DNA of 64,000 nt from Nitrincola schmidtii (GTDB lineage: Bacteria > Pseudomonadota > Gammaproteobacteria > Pseudomonadales > Balneatricaceae), in contig NZ_WBOL01000015.1 in the NCBI RefSeq assembly GCF_008973715.1, positions 29,491-93,490 on the forward strand, given 5' to 3'. Positions 51,259-60,023 of this stretch are shown here, in pieces; within the stretch, counting starts at the first letter, position 1; the number at the start of each line of letters is the position of its first letter. Under the pieces are notes generated by a model, which had not been told where the DNA came from, did not search any database, and saw nothing but the letters and a program-made list of their open reading frames with translations. A program made the translations under genes and the position numbers.

Positions 51259-52530
51259 ATGAAATTAGAAACCTTAGCACTGCATGCCGGTTACAGCCCT
51301 GATCCTACCACCAAAGCAGTTGCTGTCCCTATTTATCAAACCACCTCTTATGCCTTTGATGACGCTCAACATGGTGCCGATCTTTTCGACCTAAAAGTTG
51401 CCGGTAACATTTACACCCGCATTATGAATCCAACCACCGACGTTCTTGAGCAACGCGTTGCGGCGATGGAAGGCGGTATTGCCGGTTTAGCCGTTGCTTC
51501 TGGCATGGCTGCCATTACCTATACCATTCAAACGTTGGCAGAAACGGGCGATAACATTGTTTCGACCAGTGAGCTGTACGGTGGTACTTACAACCTATTT
51601 GCACACACCTTACCACGCCAAGGCATCAAGGTTCGCTTTGTGAACAAGGATGACTTTGCCGCAATCGAAGCCCAGATCGATGATCGCACCAAAATGCTGT
51701 ACTGCGAATCCGTCGGTAACCCATCCGGTGGCATCTGCGATATTGAGAAGCTGGCAGAAATCGCTCACCGTCACGGTATCCCTCTGGTTGTGGACAACAC
51801 CGTACCTAGCCCAGCGCTATGGCGTCCCTTCGAGCAAGGCGCTGACATTATCGTCACTGCAGCAACTAAGTACATTGGCGGACATGGTAACTCTATTGGT
51901 GGCGTCATTGTTGATTCAGGTAAATTCCCGTGGGCAGAGCACAAAGAGCGCTTCCCACTGCTGAATACTCCTGACGCGTCCTATCACGGCGTTGTGTACA
52001 CCGACGCCTTTGGACCCGCTGCCTTTATCGGTCGCTGCCGTGTTGTCCCTCTTCGCAACATGGGTGCCGCTTTATCACCGATGAACGCTTTCCTGCTGAT
52101 TCAAGGTCTGGAAACACTCAGCCTGCGCATGGAGCGTATCTGTGAAAACACCGAAAAAGTAGCCGCCTTCCTTGAAGCACACGACGCGGTGTCTTGGGTT
52201 AACTATGCGGGTCTTGCGTCTCACAAAGACAACGCGCTGGCACAAAAATACATGGGTGGCAAAGCATCAGGCATTCTTAGCTTTGGTTTAAAAGCAGGTC
52301 GCGAAGCCACTCGCCGTTTCTACGACGCGCTAGAGATCTTCCTCCGCTTAGTGAATATCGGTGACTGCAAATCCTTGGCATCCATTCCTGCTGAAACCAC
52401 CCATCGTCAGTTGAATGATGAAGAGTTAAAGTCAGCTGGCGTTTCGCCAGAAATGGTTCGCTTGTCGATCGGCATCGAACATATTGATGATCTGTTAGCC
52501 GATCTGGAGCAGGCGTTAGCTAAAGTCTGA
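51259..52530 (+). CDS. metY: O-acetylhomoserine aminocarboxypropyltransferase (sulfhydrylase)
   Basis: This 423-residue PLP enzyme of the Cys/Met metabolism family combines O-acetylhomoserine with sulfide to give homocysteine. The family start METLALHAGY-type (here LETLALHAGYSPDPTTKAVAVPIYQTTSY) and the PLP lysine in AATKYIGGHGNSIGG are present. SubFamily length (about 425) favours MetY over MetZ. It is divergent from radA and is followed by the second copy of the structured repeat. Confidence 0.92.
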   Translation: MKLETLALHAGYSPDPTTKAVAVPIYQTTSYAFDDAQHGADLFDLKVAGNIYTRIMNPTTDVLEQRVAAMEGGIAGLAVASGMAAITYTIQTLAETGDNIVSTSELYGGTYNLFAHTLPRQGIKVRFVNKDDFAAIEAQIDDRTKMLYCESVGNPSGGICDIEKLAEIAHRHGIPLVVDNTVPSPALWRPFEQGADIIVTAATKYIGGHGNSIGGVIVDSGKFPWAEHKERFPLLNTPDASYHGVVYTDAFGPAAFIGRCRVVPLRNMGAALSPMNAFLLIQGLETLSLRMERICENTEKVAAFLEAHDAVSWVNYAGLASHKDNALAQKYMGGKASGILSFGLKAGREATRRFYDALEIFLRLVNIGDCKSLASIPAETTHRQLNDEELKSAGVSPEMVRLSIGIEHIDDLLADLEQALAKV

Positions 52531-52544
52531 CCCCTAGTTCAGTA

Positions 52545-52653
52545 GGTATGGATTCAGTTACCCTTAGTTGACACGCCGTAAACCCATCCATGGGGGCTCG
52601 ACTGCCGCCGTCCTGGCGGCAGACGGTCATCTAAGGGTAACCAAACCCACACC
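52545..52653 (-). repeat. Dispersed structured intergenic repeat, copy 2
   Basis: A 109-nt palindrome. The arms 52545-52572 and 52626-52653 pair over 28 positions with few mismatches. Most of the mismatches would be G-U pairs in an RNA of the reverse strand. The core 52571-52628 matches copy 1 (7891-7947) on the opposite strand, with hairpins TGCCGCC/GGCGGCA and CCCATGGATGGG. It lies 15 nt after metY, the same side of the upstream gene as copy 1. Confidence 0.85.
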
Positions 52654-52719
52654 AAACTGCGTAATTGGAGACAATTCTTATTAAGCACTCTAGCCGACTG
52701 AAGCGAAATGATTAGTTAT

Positions 52720-52734
52720 GATTTATAATAAATC
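52720..52734. promoter_or_regulatory. Possible operator/-10 region of the parDE-type genes
   Basis: GATTTATAATAAATC is a near-perfect palindrome containing TATAAT (52724-52729), 27 nt before the antitoxin ATG. Ribbon-helix-helix antitoxins usually repress such sites. The -35 box is unclear. Confidence 0.45.
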
Positions 52735-52760
52735 AATATGAATCACTCGAGACTAAAAAC

Positions 52761-53033
52761 ATGCATAAGTCATCAACACGAGTTATGACAGCTCACCTAC
52801 CTGTTGCTCTTGCTGAAAAAGTCGATGAAGTTGCTAGCAAGCTTGATCGCTCAAAAGGCTGGATAGTCAAACAAGCACTAACAGATTGGCTTGCTCAAGA
52901 AGAGCTTCGCGATCAGCTCACCTATGAAGCCCTGTCAGATGTTGATCAAGGATTAACTTTCGAGCATCAAGAAATCAATGATTGGATTGAAAGTCTCGAC
53001 ACTGAACACCCTCTCTCACAGCCCAAGAAATGA
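52761..53033 (+). CDS. Ribbon-helix-helix antitoxin (ParD/CopG type)
   Basis: This 90-residue protein has a ribbon-helix-helix DNA-binding N-terminus (TRVMTAHLPVALAEKVDEVASKLDRSKGWIVKQAL). An acidic C-terminus (about 50-85) would wrap the toxin. Its stop overlaps the toxin ATG (ATGA), a usual toxin-antitoxin arrangement. The antitoxin is intact although its toxin gene is interrupted. Confidence 0.85.
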   Translation: MHKSSTRVMTAHLPVALAEKVDEVASKLDRSKGWIVKQALTDWLAQEELRDQLTYEALSDVDQGLTFEHQEINDWIESLDTEHPLSQPKK

Positions 53034-53191
53034 AAATAAAGTGGACTAGTAAAGCTGTTTCGGATCTAAACAGACTTTATGAATTTCTCTCTAGAGTTAA
53101 TCCTGATGCCGCTCAACAAACATTAAGATCTCTGAGCCGTGGACCAGATCACCTTATTACAAACCCCAGATTAGGCGAGCAGCTTTATGAA

Positions 53192-53360
53192 CTACCCGTA
53201 GCTAAAGCTATCGGGTTTCCAAGACCAAGGGCGACCCCCAAGTCCATTGTTGTAAGAAAGCATTAGCAGGACCTGCCATCTGTTGATGGTCTTATTCCAG
53301 CCGACTAAACGTGTTAGTCAGGGGAGCCTGTATACAGACGGTCCCAGTCTTTCCTGATTT
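53192..53360 (-). ncRNA. Candidate right-end (omega/re) RNA region of the IS605 element
   Basis: TnpB elements produce a guide RNA from the noncoding end next to the tnpB 3' end. This stretch, downstream of tnpB, contains a terminal hairpin (ACCCGTAGCT with AGCTATCGGGT) just before the element boundary. The guide would be read from the adjacent toxin gene sequence. Inferred from family knowledge; the RNA itself is not shown. Confidence 0.45.
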
Positions 53361-54772
53361 TTATACTGATGCCAGTTCACACACCAGTGGTGGGTCAGCC
53401 ACCTTTTTCTTACGCCTAATGATGGCCTTACGAGACTTTGCCTGATCAGCAAACGCACTCTCTTTGATGTAAGTTACCGTCCGCTGGGCGACAACCTTTG
53501 CCGCGTTTTCATCGCGTTCTCTTCAACGCCACAGTGGTGACACATGAGCGTTGCCTGATCAGGACGCGCAGTGTCACGACTACCACAGACGTGGTGGGTC
53601 ATGGAGCTATGAGCAGCCCAAACCTCTACTGTAGCCTTACCATAGTCTACAGCTTTGTATTTGATAAAGTCGCCTAGCCGTCCCAGCGCGACGTTAAGCA
53701 GGCTGCGGTTTAGCCCACTTTTCGCATGGGCGTTGTTCTTTACAAACCTCCGCCCTTCCTGTTTTGGCTTGGCACGTTTAGTCATACCCTTAAGGTTCAA
53801 GTCTTCGAGACCGATAATTGGCTTGGCCGCGACCACTACCTGCTTAGAGGCACGGTGCGCAAAGCCCTTGCGTACGTCTGCCATCTTGGCGTCTGCTTTA
53901 GCAATTTTAGCCGCCAATTTACGCTGTTTGGCAGTCTCACACTTATGCCTATTTTTGTTACCATTAAGGCGCTTCTTACGTGCCAGAATACGCTGATAGT
54001 GCGCCTTCTTCTTGACCTGCCTACGGAGACTTTCAGCTTCTTCAGGACTATAGGTGATAGTCAGACCATCACTGGTCTGGATCGGGCGTACAACGCCACG
54101 ATCTATACCCGTGACATTGCACAACAACTCTTCGTCACTCAAGTGTGCATAGCTTCTCAGCAGCGCTTCGTTGCTGGTATTCATCACCCCGTCATCATAA
54201 GACCCAGACAAATAAAACCTAGCTCCCTGCCGACTAATACGGAACTGTTTGGCCAACTGTTCTGGGATATATGGTAGCTTCACAGAAAAGAGCTTCTGCC
54301 GCTTTTTCGTAGCGTTATCAAAGATAGTCAAGAGGCTACCGTGCTCGCCCAGCGGCTCAATGATGAATAGCTCGCATGTCAGTAGGACGCTGCGTTTCTT
54401 ATGACGGCCCTTCATTTTCGGAAACTTACGCAGGCCAGCACGTGCTGCCTCAGCGTCACTGAAGGCTGCACTGGCGGCGTTACGTAGTAATTGCACCGGC
54501 ACTTCGCGAAGGAACTCCAGTCCCTGTGACTTTTTGATGTGGCTGTAGCCCTGTGCAATCTCGGAGCCTTTGCCATCCGCTAGAAGTTCCCTGTACTCAC
54601 CTATCTTCTGATTACGCATGACGTTGCACGCACCAATCCACTGAGCGAAGGTTGTCGCTTGGTTGCTACGTAACCGCTCCGAGATGCTAATGCAAAATCC
54701 ACGTATAGCCACTGATTTGATCTCTTGTACAAAGATAACATCAACAGTAGACTGGTAGCAAAACAATGTCAA
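53361..54772 (-). pseudogene. tnpB: TnpB (IS605 family), frameshifted at the last catalytic motif
   Basis: TnpB is an RNA-guided nuclease of the Cas12 ancestor group. The RuvC Asp (VTGIDRGVV) and Glu (IIGLEDLNLKGM) motifs and a zinc finger (HHVCGS...CHHCG; first Cys replaced by His) are present. After VEENA the frame is lost near 53513: an added base would give ENADENAAKVVAQRTVTYIK and a further open frame to 53361. The lesion removes the final catalytic Asp, so the nuclease should be dead. The current frame ends at 53474 (432 aa). The start is uncertain: TTG 54772 overlaps a -35 box, and GTG 54712 is more likely. Confidence 0.85.
54744..54772 (-). promoter_or_regulatory. Promoter for tnpB
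   Basis: On the reverse strand TTGACA, 17 nt, TACTGT. It lies between the divergent tnpA and tnpB genes. The perfect -35 box coincides with the first possible tnpB start codon, which argues for a later start. Confidence 0.55.
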
Positions 54773-54785
54773 CCATGAGGTTTAT

Positions 54786-55265
54786 ATGTACGAATGGAGA
54801 ACAGGCAGAAGCTGTATTTATAAGAATCAGGTGCATCTGGTCTTTGTTACGAAATACCGCAGAGACGTGTTTAGTCTGGAAATGGGGGAAGTGCTGCGTA
54901 CAGTGTTTACAGAGACATGCGCTCAGATGGACTGCGAGCTTATGGAATACAGTTTCGAGGATGATCACGTACACCTGATGGTGCAGGTTCACCCTAAGCT
55001 GGCCGTGTCTAATCTGATTGGTAAGCTGAAAGGTAAGTCCAGCTACGTACTGCGTCGCCAATTCTGGGAACAGGTAAAGACTAAACTGTGGGGAAAGGCA
55101 TTCTGGTCACCTAGCTACTGTGTAGTATCTTGTGGCGGCGGAAGCCTTGAGGTGGTAGCAGCTTACATTAAGAACCAGAGAAAGCCTCCATCAGAGAAGG
55201 CTGTTAAACAAAGTAAGGCGATTGCCGGTAAGGGTAAGTATAGCTGCGCTTTACACCGGGCTTGA
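54786..55265 (+). CDS. tnpA: IS200/IS605-family Y1 transposase TnpA
   Basis: This 159-residue single-strand DNA transposase has the HUH motif as DDHVHLMVQ (about residue 60) and a catalytic Tyr region with SPSYCVVSCGGGSLEVVAAYIKNQ (about 108-132). The start is strong, with GAGG five bases before the ATG. Length is usual. It appears intact, so the element could still move, and could excise to restore the toxin gene. Confidence 0.9.
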   Translation: MYEWRTGRSCIYKNQVHLVFVTKYRRDVFSLEMGEVLRTVFTETCAQMDCELMEYSFEDDHVHLMVQVHPKLAVSNLIGKLKGKSSYVLRRQFWEQVKTKLWGKAFWSPSYCVVSCGGGSLEVVAAYIKNQRKPPSEKAVKQSKAIAGKGKYSCALHRA

Positions 55266-55424
55266 CTCGCAGCTAAAGCACGTGAGAATGCACCCGGACC
55301 ATGTTCAATTTAAAGATAGAGAAGTCAGGAAAATTCACATAGGAAGCTATGAGATGCGTTATGAGGTACAGAAAGAAACCATTTTTATTCTGAGAGTTTG
55401 GCATACACGCGAAGAGCGCTAAGG

Positions 55425-56090
55425 CTAACCCTTAGCCAAACGCTCAACCCGCTCTATCGCCCTACGATGTTCACTATCTACCTGATCCATCGAACTCACA
55501 CAGAAGTTAAGATCGGTCAGTAACCCGTCATGTAAACCGTAAATCCAGCCATGTACGGTGACATCTTGTCCTCGCGCCCAAGCTTCGCGCATCACAGTGG
55601 TATTACAGACATTCTCTGCCTGCTCGATTACATTCAGCTCACACATACGCGCAAACTGTTCATCAGTGGCTTGCCACTCACCGACCAGATGGCGATGCTT
55701 GTAATAAACGTCACGAATATGTCCCAGCCAATTATCAATCAGACCATTGGGGCGAGTATCGAGAGCGGCTTTCACACCTCCACAGCCATAATGCCCAACT
55801 ACCATGACATGCTTTACTTTCAGCACCTGTACCGCATATTGCAGCACAGATAAACAGTTCATATCGGTATGCACCACTAGATTGGATACATTGCGGTGAA
55901 CGAAGAGTTCACCGGGCAGTAAATCCACAATCTCATTGGCTGGTACACGGCTGTCTGAACAGCCGATCCATAAATACTCCGGAGCTTGCTGGGCAGATAG
56001 AGTAGGAAAGAATTCAGGCGTTTCAGCATTAATTCGATTTGACCATTCACGATTTTTGTCGAACAAAGGTGCCAATGTATTCACGCCCAA
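55425..56090 (-). CDS. can: Beta-class carbonic anhydrase
   Basis: This 221-residue zinc enzyme converts CO2 and bicarbonate. The zinc ligands are in WIGCSDSRVPANEI (Cys, Asp) and VVGHYGCGGVKAAL (His, Cys). Length and sequence are like E. coli Can. It converges with the toxin 3' fragment only 2 nt away, so the toxin gene and can share a 3' boundary. It could cooperate with a bicarbonate carrier such as the SulP protein, but they are 26 kb apart. Confidence 0.94.
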   Translation of the reverse strand: MGVNTLAPLFDKNREWSNRINAETPEFFPTLSAQQAPEYLWIGCSDSRVPANEIVDLLPGELFVHRNVSNLVVHTDMNCLSVLQYAVQVLKVKHVMVVGHYGCGGVKAALDTRPNGLIDNWLGHIRDVYYKHRHLVGEWQATDEQFARMCELNVIEQAENVCNTTVMREAWARGQDVTVHGWIYGLHDGLLTDLNFCVSSMDQVDSEHRRAIERVERLAKG

Positions 56091-56118
56091 TCTCCTTGTT
56101 TATAATTTTTTGATGATT

Positions 56119-57183
56119 TTACTGATGGTATTTAGCACTGAGCTCATGCACCGCATCGACAAACACACCTGCATTCTCAGGGTCAACAAACTGATGTATA
56201 CCGTGTCCTAGGTTGAAGACATGACCCGCACCATGACCGAAACGTTCAAGGATATCAGCCACTTCAGCACGAATGCGTGACGCTGGTGCATACAGAACAG
56301 AGGGGTCCATATTACCCTGAAGGGCCACTTTATCACCTACACGACGACGCGCATCATCGATATTCGTGGTCCAATCCAACCCTAACGCATCTGCACCGGC
56401 GTCTGCCATGGTCTCTAACCACTGACCACCGTTTTTGGTAAACATGATCACGGGCACTTGACGACCCTCATGTTCACGAATCAAACCAGATACGATTTTG
56501 CGCATATAGCCCAACGAAAACTCCATGTACATCTGTGGGTTTAACACGCCACCCCAGGTATCAAAAATCTGAACAGCTTGAGCACCACTGCGAATTTGTT
56601 CGTTCAAATAATCCGTAACAGACTGAGCAAGCTTATCTAATAATGCATGAAGTACTTCCGGTGTGGCATACATCATCTGTTTGATATGACGGAAATCTTT
56701 GCTTGAACCCCCTTCAACCATATAGGTGGCCAGCGTCCAAGGACTGCCGGAAAAACCGATCAACGGAACCCGACCATTCAGCGCCGAACGGATCGTGGAC
56801 ACTGCATTCATCACATAATCCAAATCACTAGCGGCTTTAGGCACTGGCAATGCGGCAACATCCGCTTCGGTGCGAATCACTTTACGAAAACGCGGACCTT
56901 CACCGGTTTCGAAATACAGCCCTAATCCCATCGCATCAGGAATGGTTAAAATGTCCGAAAACAGAATGGCAGCATCTAAATCATAACGCTCCAATGGCTG
57001 TAACGTGACCTCACAAGCTAACTCAGCATTCTTACACAGGCTCATAAAATCACCCGCCACTGCGCGTGTTGCTTTGTACTCTGGCAAATAACGACCCGCT
57101 TGGCGCATCATCCACACAGGAGTCACATCAACAGGTTGACGCAGTAAAGCTCTAAGAAAGCGGTCATTTTTGAGTTCGGCCAT
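56119..57183 (-). CDS. hemE: Uroporphyrinogen decarboxylase
   Basis: HemE converts uroporphyrinogen III to coproporphyrinogen III in heme synthesis. The 354-residue protein has the signature [14 protein letters not shown], the catalytic Asp region [14 protein letters not shown] and [17 protein letters not shown]. It starts 28 nt downstream of can on the transcript... can lies after it on the same strand, so the two may be cotranscribed. Confidence 0.96.
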   Translation of the reverse strand: MAELKNDRFLRALLRQPVDVTPVWMMRQAGRYLPEYKATRAVAGDFMSLCKNAELACEVTLQPLERYDLDAAILFSDILTIPDAMGLGLYFETGEGPRFRKVIRTEADVAALPVPKAASDLDYVMNAVSTIRSALNGRVPLIGFSGSPWTLATYMVEGGSSKDFRHIKQMMYATPEVLHALLDKLAQSVTDYLNEQIRSGAQAVQIFDTWGGVLNPQMYMEFSLGYMRKIVSGLIREHEGRQVPVIMFTKNGGQWLETMADAGADALGLDWTTNIDDARRRVGDKVALQGNMDPSVLYAPASRIRAEVADILERFGHGAGHVFNLGHGIHQFVDPENAGVFVDAVHELSAKYHQ

Positions 57184-57355
57184 GGGTTCTAAATCCTGTA
57201 ATCAACTTTGAAAAATTGTGCGTATTGTAACCTGAACAGAAAAATAATTCTGGTCTCTATTGCTCGTGTTAGATCTGTTTTTTTCAGTTGTGCTATGATG
57301 GAAAGAACCAGCGATCAACGATCGTAACGAATAATGATAAATAGCGTGAGCGTTC

Positions 57356-58138
57356 ATGGTTAAACAGGCAGAAGTAATAAGCCTTCCTGAAAGCGCGGAT
57401 CATCATGATCACCACCACCATCAATTGGTGTTTGGCTTAGAAGGTGCAACAGCGTTTGATGTTTCCGGTCATACCCGTCCTGTGGGGTCCGGAATGGGCT
57501 GCCTATTGCCCTGTGAAACGGATCATGCATTTTGGGGAGTCGGCGATAACAGTATCATCGTCGTTAATCTAGAGCCGGTTCATAGCGATCCCCAGTTACA
57601 ACCTCGTATCGACGCACTGTTTGAAAAATCACGCTTTGTTCACTGTAATAGTGACCTTCAAGTCCTGATTGCGGCACTGAGTCGTGAAATGCAAAAAAAT
57701 CCTGACGACTGTATCCTACAAAGCGCCTGCAGTAACGCTATTATCTGTGCCTTGCAGCGCCATTTAGACCAACAACTATCCGAATTCGCCCGTGTTCGCA
57801 CTCCAGGTAAAATTAATCTAGATGTCATTGATAACTACATCGATCTACATATTGATCGTAAAATTCGTGTCAGTGAACTGGCGGGATTAGTGTTTCTCAG
57901 TAGCAGTCAGTTTTTTGATCGCTTCCGTCAACAAACCGGATTGACCCCTCAACACTACATTCTAAATAAACGCCTGAAAGGCGCTAAAGATGCTTTGCAA
58001 AACTCAGACACGCCGCTGATCGATATCGCCGCGAGCTTTGGTTTCACCAACCAAAGCGCACTGACACGTGCCTTTACCCAATACCTAAACATTTCACCCG
58101 CTCGCTTTCGCAAGGCAAGCAAGCTGGTGGGGGGTTGA
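57356..58138 (+). CDS. AraC-family transcriptional regulator with His-rich cupin
   Basis: This 260-residue regulator has an N-terminal cupin-like sensing domain beginning with a His cluster (DHHDHHHHQLVFGLEG). The C-terminal pair of helix-turn-helix motifs covers about residues 160-258 (IRVSELAGLVFLSSSQFFDRFRQQTGLTPQHYI; IDIAASFGFTNQSALTRAFTQYLNISPARFRK). The effector is unknown. Proline genes lie about 1 kb downstream, and AraC-type regulators of put genes are known in Pseudomonas, but two other genes intervene. It is divergent from hemE. Confidence 0.82.
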   Translation: MVKQAEVISLPESADHHDHHHHQLVFGLEGATAFDVSGHTRPVGSGMGCLLPCETDHAFWGVGDNSIIVVNLEPVHSDPQLQPRIDALFEKSRFVHCNSDLQVLIAALSREMQKNPDDCILQSACSNAIICALQRHLDQQLSEFARVRTPGKINLDVIDNYIDLHIDRKIRVSELAGLVFLSSSQFFDRFRQQTGLTPQHYILNKRLKGAKDALQNSDTPLIDIAASFGFTNQSALTRAFTQYLNISPARFRKASKLVGG

Positions 58139-58186
58139 GACTGCAACACTTATCATCCTTTGCTAAGATTACAGAACTTCCCATAC

Positions 58187-58215
58187 TTGATTATAGGTAA
58201 TAACCTATATAGAAT
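58187..58215 (+). promoter_or_regulatory. Promoter of the HigBA-type operon
   Basis: TTGATT, 17 nt, TAGAAT. Both boxes are good sigma-70 matches. The start point would be near 58222, 20 nt before the toxin ATG. Two palindromic operators cover the spacer and -10. Confidence 0.7.
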
Positions 58216-58225
58216 TTAATCTATA
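58192..58225. promoter_or_regulatory. Two palindromic operators over the HigBA promoter
   Basis: TATAGGT-AATA-ACCTATA (58192-58209) and TATAGA-ATTTAA-TCTATA (58208-58225) are both perfect inverted repeats. They abut and overlap the promoter, so autorepression by the HTH antitoxin is likely. Confidence 0.65.
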
Positions 58226-58241
58226 TGCATAAGGAAATGCA

Positions 58242-58592
58242 ATGTGGAATATCCTAACGACAGACACTTTTGACCAATGGTTTGATGCGCAAGATGATCA
58301 TGATCGAGCCAAAGTATTAGCATCTATGATCGTCTTAAAAGAGCAAGGGCCCAAATTAAAAAGACCCTATGCAGACAGCGTTAAAGGCTCTAAATTTCCA
58401 AACATGAAAGAATTAAGAGTTCAAAGTAAAGGAGATCCTATCAGGGCTTTTTTTGCTTTCGATCCGGAACGTCAGGGTATCTTATTATGTGCTGGACATA
58501 AAACTCAGCGTGACAAACGGTTTTATGACGTAATGATTCATATTGCAGATAAAGAATTCGCAGCACATTTAGAAAGACTGAGTCAGAGGTAA
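58242..58592 (+). CDS. HigB/Gp49-type RelE-fold toxin
   Basis: This 116-residue protein belongs to the phage-derived Gp49-like/HigB family. The core KRPYADSVKGSKFPNMKELRVQSKGDPIRAFFAFDPERQGILLCAGHKTQ is typical, with the Arg-Arg-Lys residues expected for mRNA cleavage on the ribosome. The toxin gene precedes the antitoxin gene (higBA order) with a 3-nt gap. Confidence 0.87.
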   Translation: MWNILTTDTFDQWFDAQDDHDRAKVLASMIVLKEQGPKLKRPYADSVKGSKFPNMKELRVQSKGDPIRAFFAFDPERQGILLCAGHKTQRDKRFYDVMIHIADKEFAAHLERLSQR

Positions 58593-58595
58593 AAC

Positions 58596-58898
58596 ATGGC
58601 AAGAACCTTAGAGCAAATCCTCAACAATGAAAAACCAGAGGTTGTTTTAGCCGCAAAGAAAGAAGCCGCTGACATTCTATTAAATATTCACTTAGCCGAG
58701 TTGCGCGAATTAATGCAACTCACGCAAACCGACCTTGCAAAGCAACTAGGAATAAAGCAACCCTCTGTTTCTGAGATGGAAAAGCCGGGTAAAGATCTCA
58801 GACTTTCTTCACTAAAACGCTATATTGAAGCTTCGGGTGGTAAAGTTTTCTTAGACATTGAACTACCTGACGGAAGTCATCACCATATGCCTTTATAA
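58596..58898 (+). CDS. HigA-type helix-turn-helix antitoxin
   Basis: This 100-residue protein has an XRE-type HTH at about residues 36-75 (ELMQLTQTDLAKQLGIKQPSVSEMEKPGKDLRLSSLKRYIEASGG). It should bind the upstream palindromes and neutralise the toxin. Both genes look intact, unlike the ParDE-type pair 3 kb away. Confidence 0.87.
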   Translation: MARTLEQILNNEKPEVVLAAKKEAADILLNIHLAELRELMQLTQTDLAKQLGIKQPSVSEMEKPGKDLRLSSLKRYIEASGGKVFLDIELPDGSHHHMPL

Positions 58899-58925
58899 AT
58901 CAAGCCAAAAGTAATTTTTTAGTGC

Positions 58926-59756
58926 TTACTCCGCCATCTCCCGAGACATCTCATCAGCGCGATCTGCACAGGCTTTCATGGCTTTCAGAAAGAGTGCTTC
59001 GATGCCTTCATCTTCAAAGGTGTGAATCGCTCGCTCCGTCGTTCCTTTAGGCGACATGACGTTACGTTTGAGTTGATTAAACTCTTGCTCGGTTTCTTGT
59101 GCCATGCGAACCGCACCTAAACCCGTCTGAAGAATCAAACGACGCGCTGCATCGGCAGGCATTCCTAATTGAACAGCGGCTTTCTCCATCATTTCGAACA
59201 CCATAAAGAAATAAGCAGGACCGCTACCGGATATTGCTGTCACCACATCGAGCATGGACTCTTCAGCCACCCACTGCACAATACCGATTCCTGATAATAG
59301 CTGATCGGTAAAATTTCGCTGCTGTTCCGCTACGCTTGGCAGAGCAAATAAACCTGATGCGCCTGTTTTGACCAATGAAGGCGTATTAGGCATACAGCGA
59401 ACAATGGCATGATCTTCACCTAACCAACCGTTTAAGGTTTCTGCATGTAAACCTGCGGCCACGGAGATAAATAAAGGACGCGTCTTAACAGCTTGATCTG
59501 CCAATTCAACACAGACCTGCTTCATGATCTGTGGCTTAACCGCCAACACAACCACCTCTGCATCGGCAATAGCTGCCACATTATCGGTCGTCGTGTGAAT
59601 ACCCAACTCGTCACTCAATCCTTTCAATACCGCCGCATCAGGCGCTGTGGCAGTGATATGGTCCGCCGGATAACCATTCGCCAGCATCCCTTTAAAAATC
59701 GCACTGGCCATATTTCCTGCACCGATAAATGTGATCTTTTTAGCTGCAATGGACAT
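58926..59756 (-). CDS. proC: Pyrroline-5-carboxylate reductase
   Basis: ProC reduces P5C to proline in the last biosynthetic step. The 276-residue protein has a Rossmann motif ITFIGAGNMASAIFKGML and the C-terminal signature VTAISGSGPAYFFMVFEMMEKAAVQLGMP with SPKGTTERAIHTFEDEG. It is divergent from putA, which runs proline in the opposite direction. Confidence 0.95.
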   Translation of the reverse strand: MSIAAKKITFIGAGNMASAIFKGMLANGYPADHITATAPDAAVLKGLSDELGIHTTTDNVAAIADAEVVVLAVKPQIMKQVCVELADQAVKTRPLFISVAAGLHAETLNGWLGEDHAIVRCMPNTPSLVKTGASGLFALPSVAEQQRNFTDQLLSGIGIVQWVAEESMLDVVTAISGSGPAYFFMVFEMMEKAAVQLGMPADAARRLILQTGLGAVRMAQETEQEFNQLKRNVMSPKGTTERAIHTFEDEGIEALFLKAMKACADRADEMSREMAE

Positions 59757-60023
59757 GCTGTTCTCCTTAGTTGGGAAGGGTTGAATCGATCAGTAGAAAA
59801 ATTGATGGCCTGAGTTTACTGACACTCTCTCATCAATAGCAACCAGCAAAACGACGCTTGATACATAACTGGAGCATTCCAATAAAGCTCCGGAGAATCC
59901 TGCAAGACTCCGATATCGTCTTATACTTACAGTGGCGCTATCAACAAAAGCTTTAACGAAAAGCTAACAATACAAACACAGTCTGCAATATTTCTGCGTG
60001 AAGTCAAAATCGAGGACTACACT

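Larger units (their letters stand above)
53192..55308. mobile_element. IS605-type (IS200/IS605 family) insertion sequence, about 2117 bp
   Basis: The boundaries come from re-joining the split toxin gene; they are uncertain by two bases because AA is shared at both ends. The element carries divergent tnpA (Y1 transposase) and tnpB. There are no terminal inverted repeats or target duplication, as expected for single-strand transposition. Both ends have imperfect subterminal hairpins with the shared motif AGCTAAAGC (53200-53220 and 55266-55290). On the reverse strand the insertion lies next to TTTAAATT, an AT-rich target of the kind used by IS605 relatives. Confidence 0.92.
53030..55422 (+). pseudogene. 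RelE/ParE-family toxin gene split by an IS605-type element
   Basis: The first 54 codons (53030-53191) encode a ParE-like N-terminus (MKIKWTSKAVSDLNRLYEFL...NPRLGEQLYE). The remaining 37 codons (55309-55422) encode the matching C-terminus (FKDREVRKIHIGSYEMRYEV...LRVWHTREER). Joined, they give a 91-residue protein with a continuous frame and normal length. A transposon of about 2.1 kb sits between them with no target duplication. As it stands the toxin's 5' part reads into the element and stops at 53266. Confidence 0.93.

Noticed and set aside
53474..54772. TnpB-derived, nuclease-dead repressor (domesticated TnpB)
   Set aside because: It still sits inside an apparently complete element with tnpA, and the lesion is a single frameshift with an open frame beyond, so a recent defect is the simpler reading.
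55222..55422. Independent 66-residue gene
   Set aside because: Its first part is IS605 end sequence and the tnpA 3' end; only the last 37 codons are meaningful and they are the ParE C-terminus.
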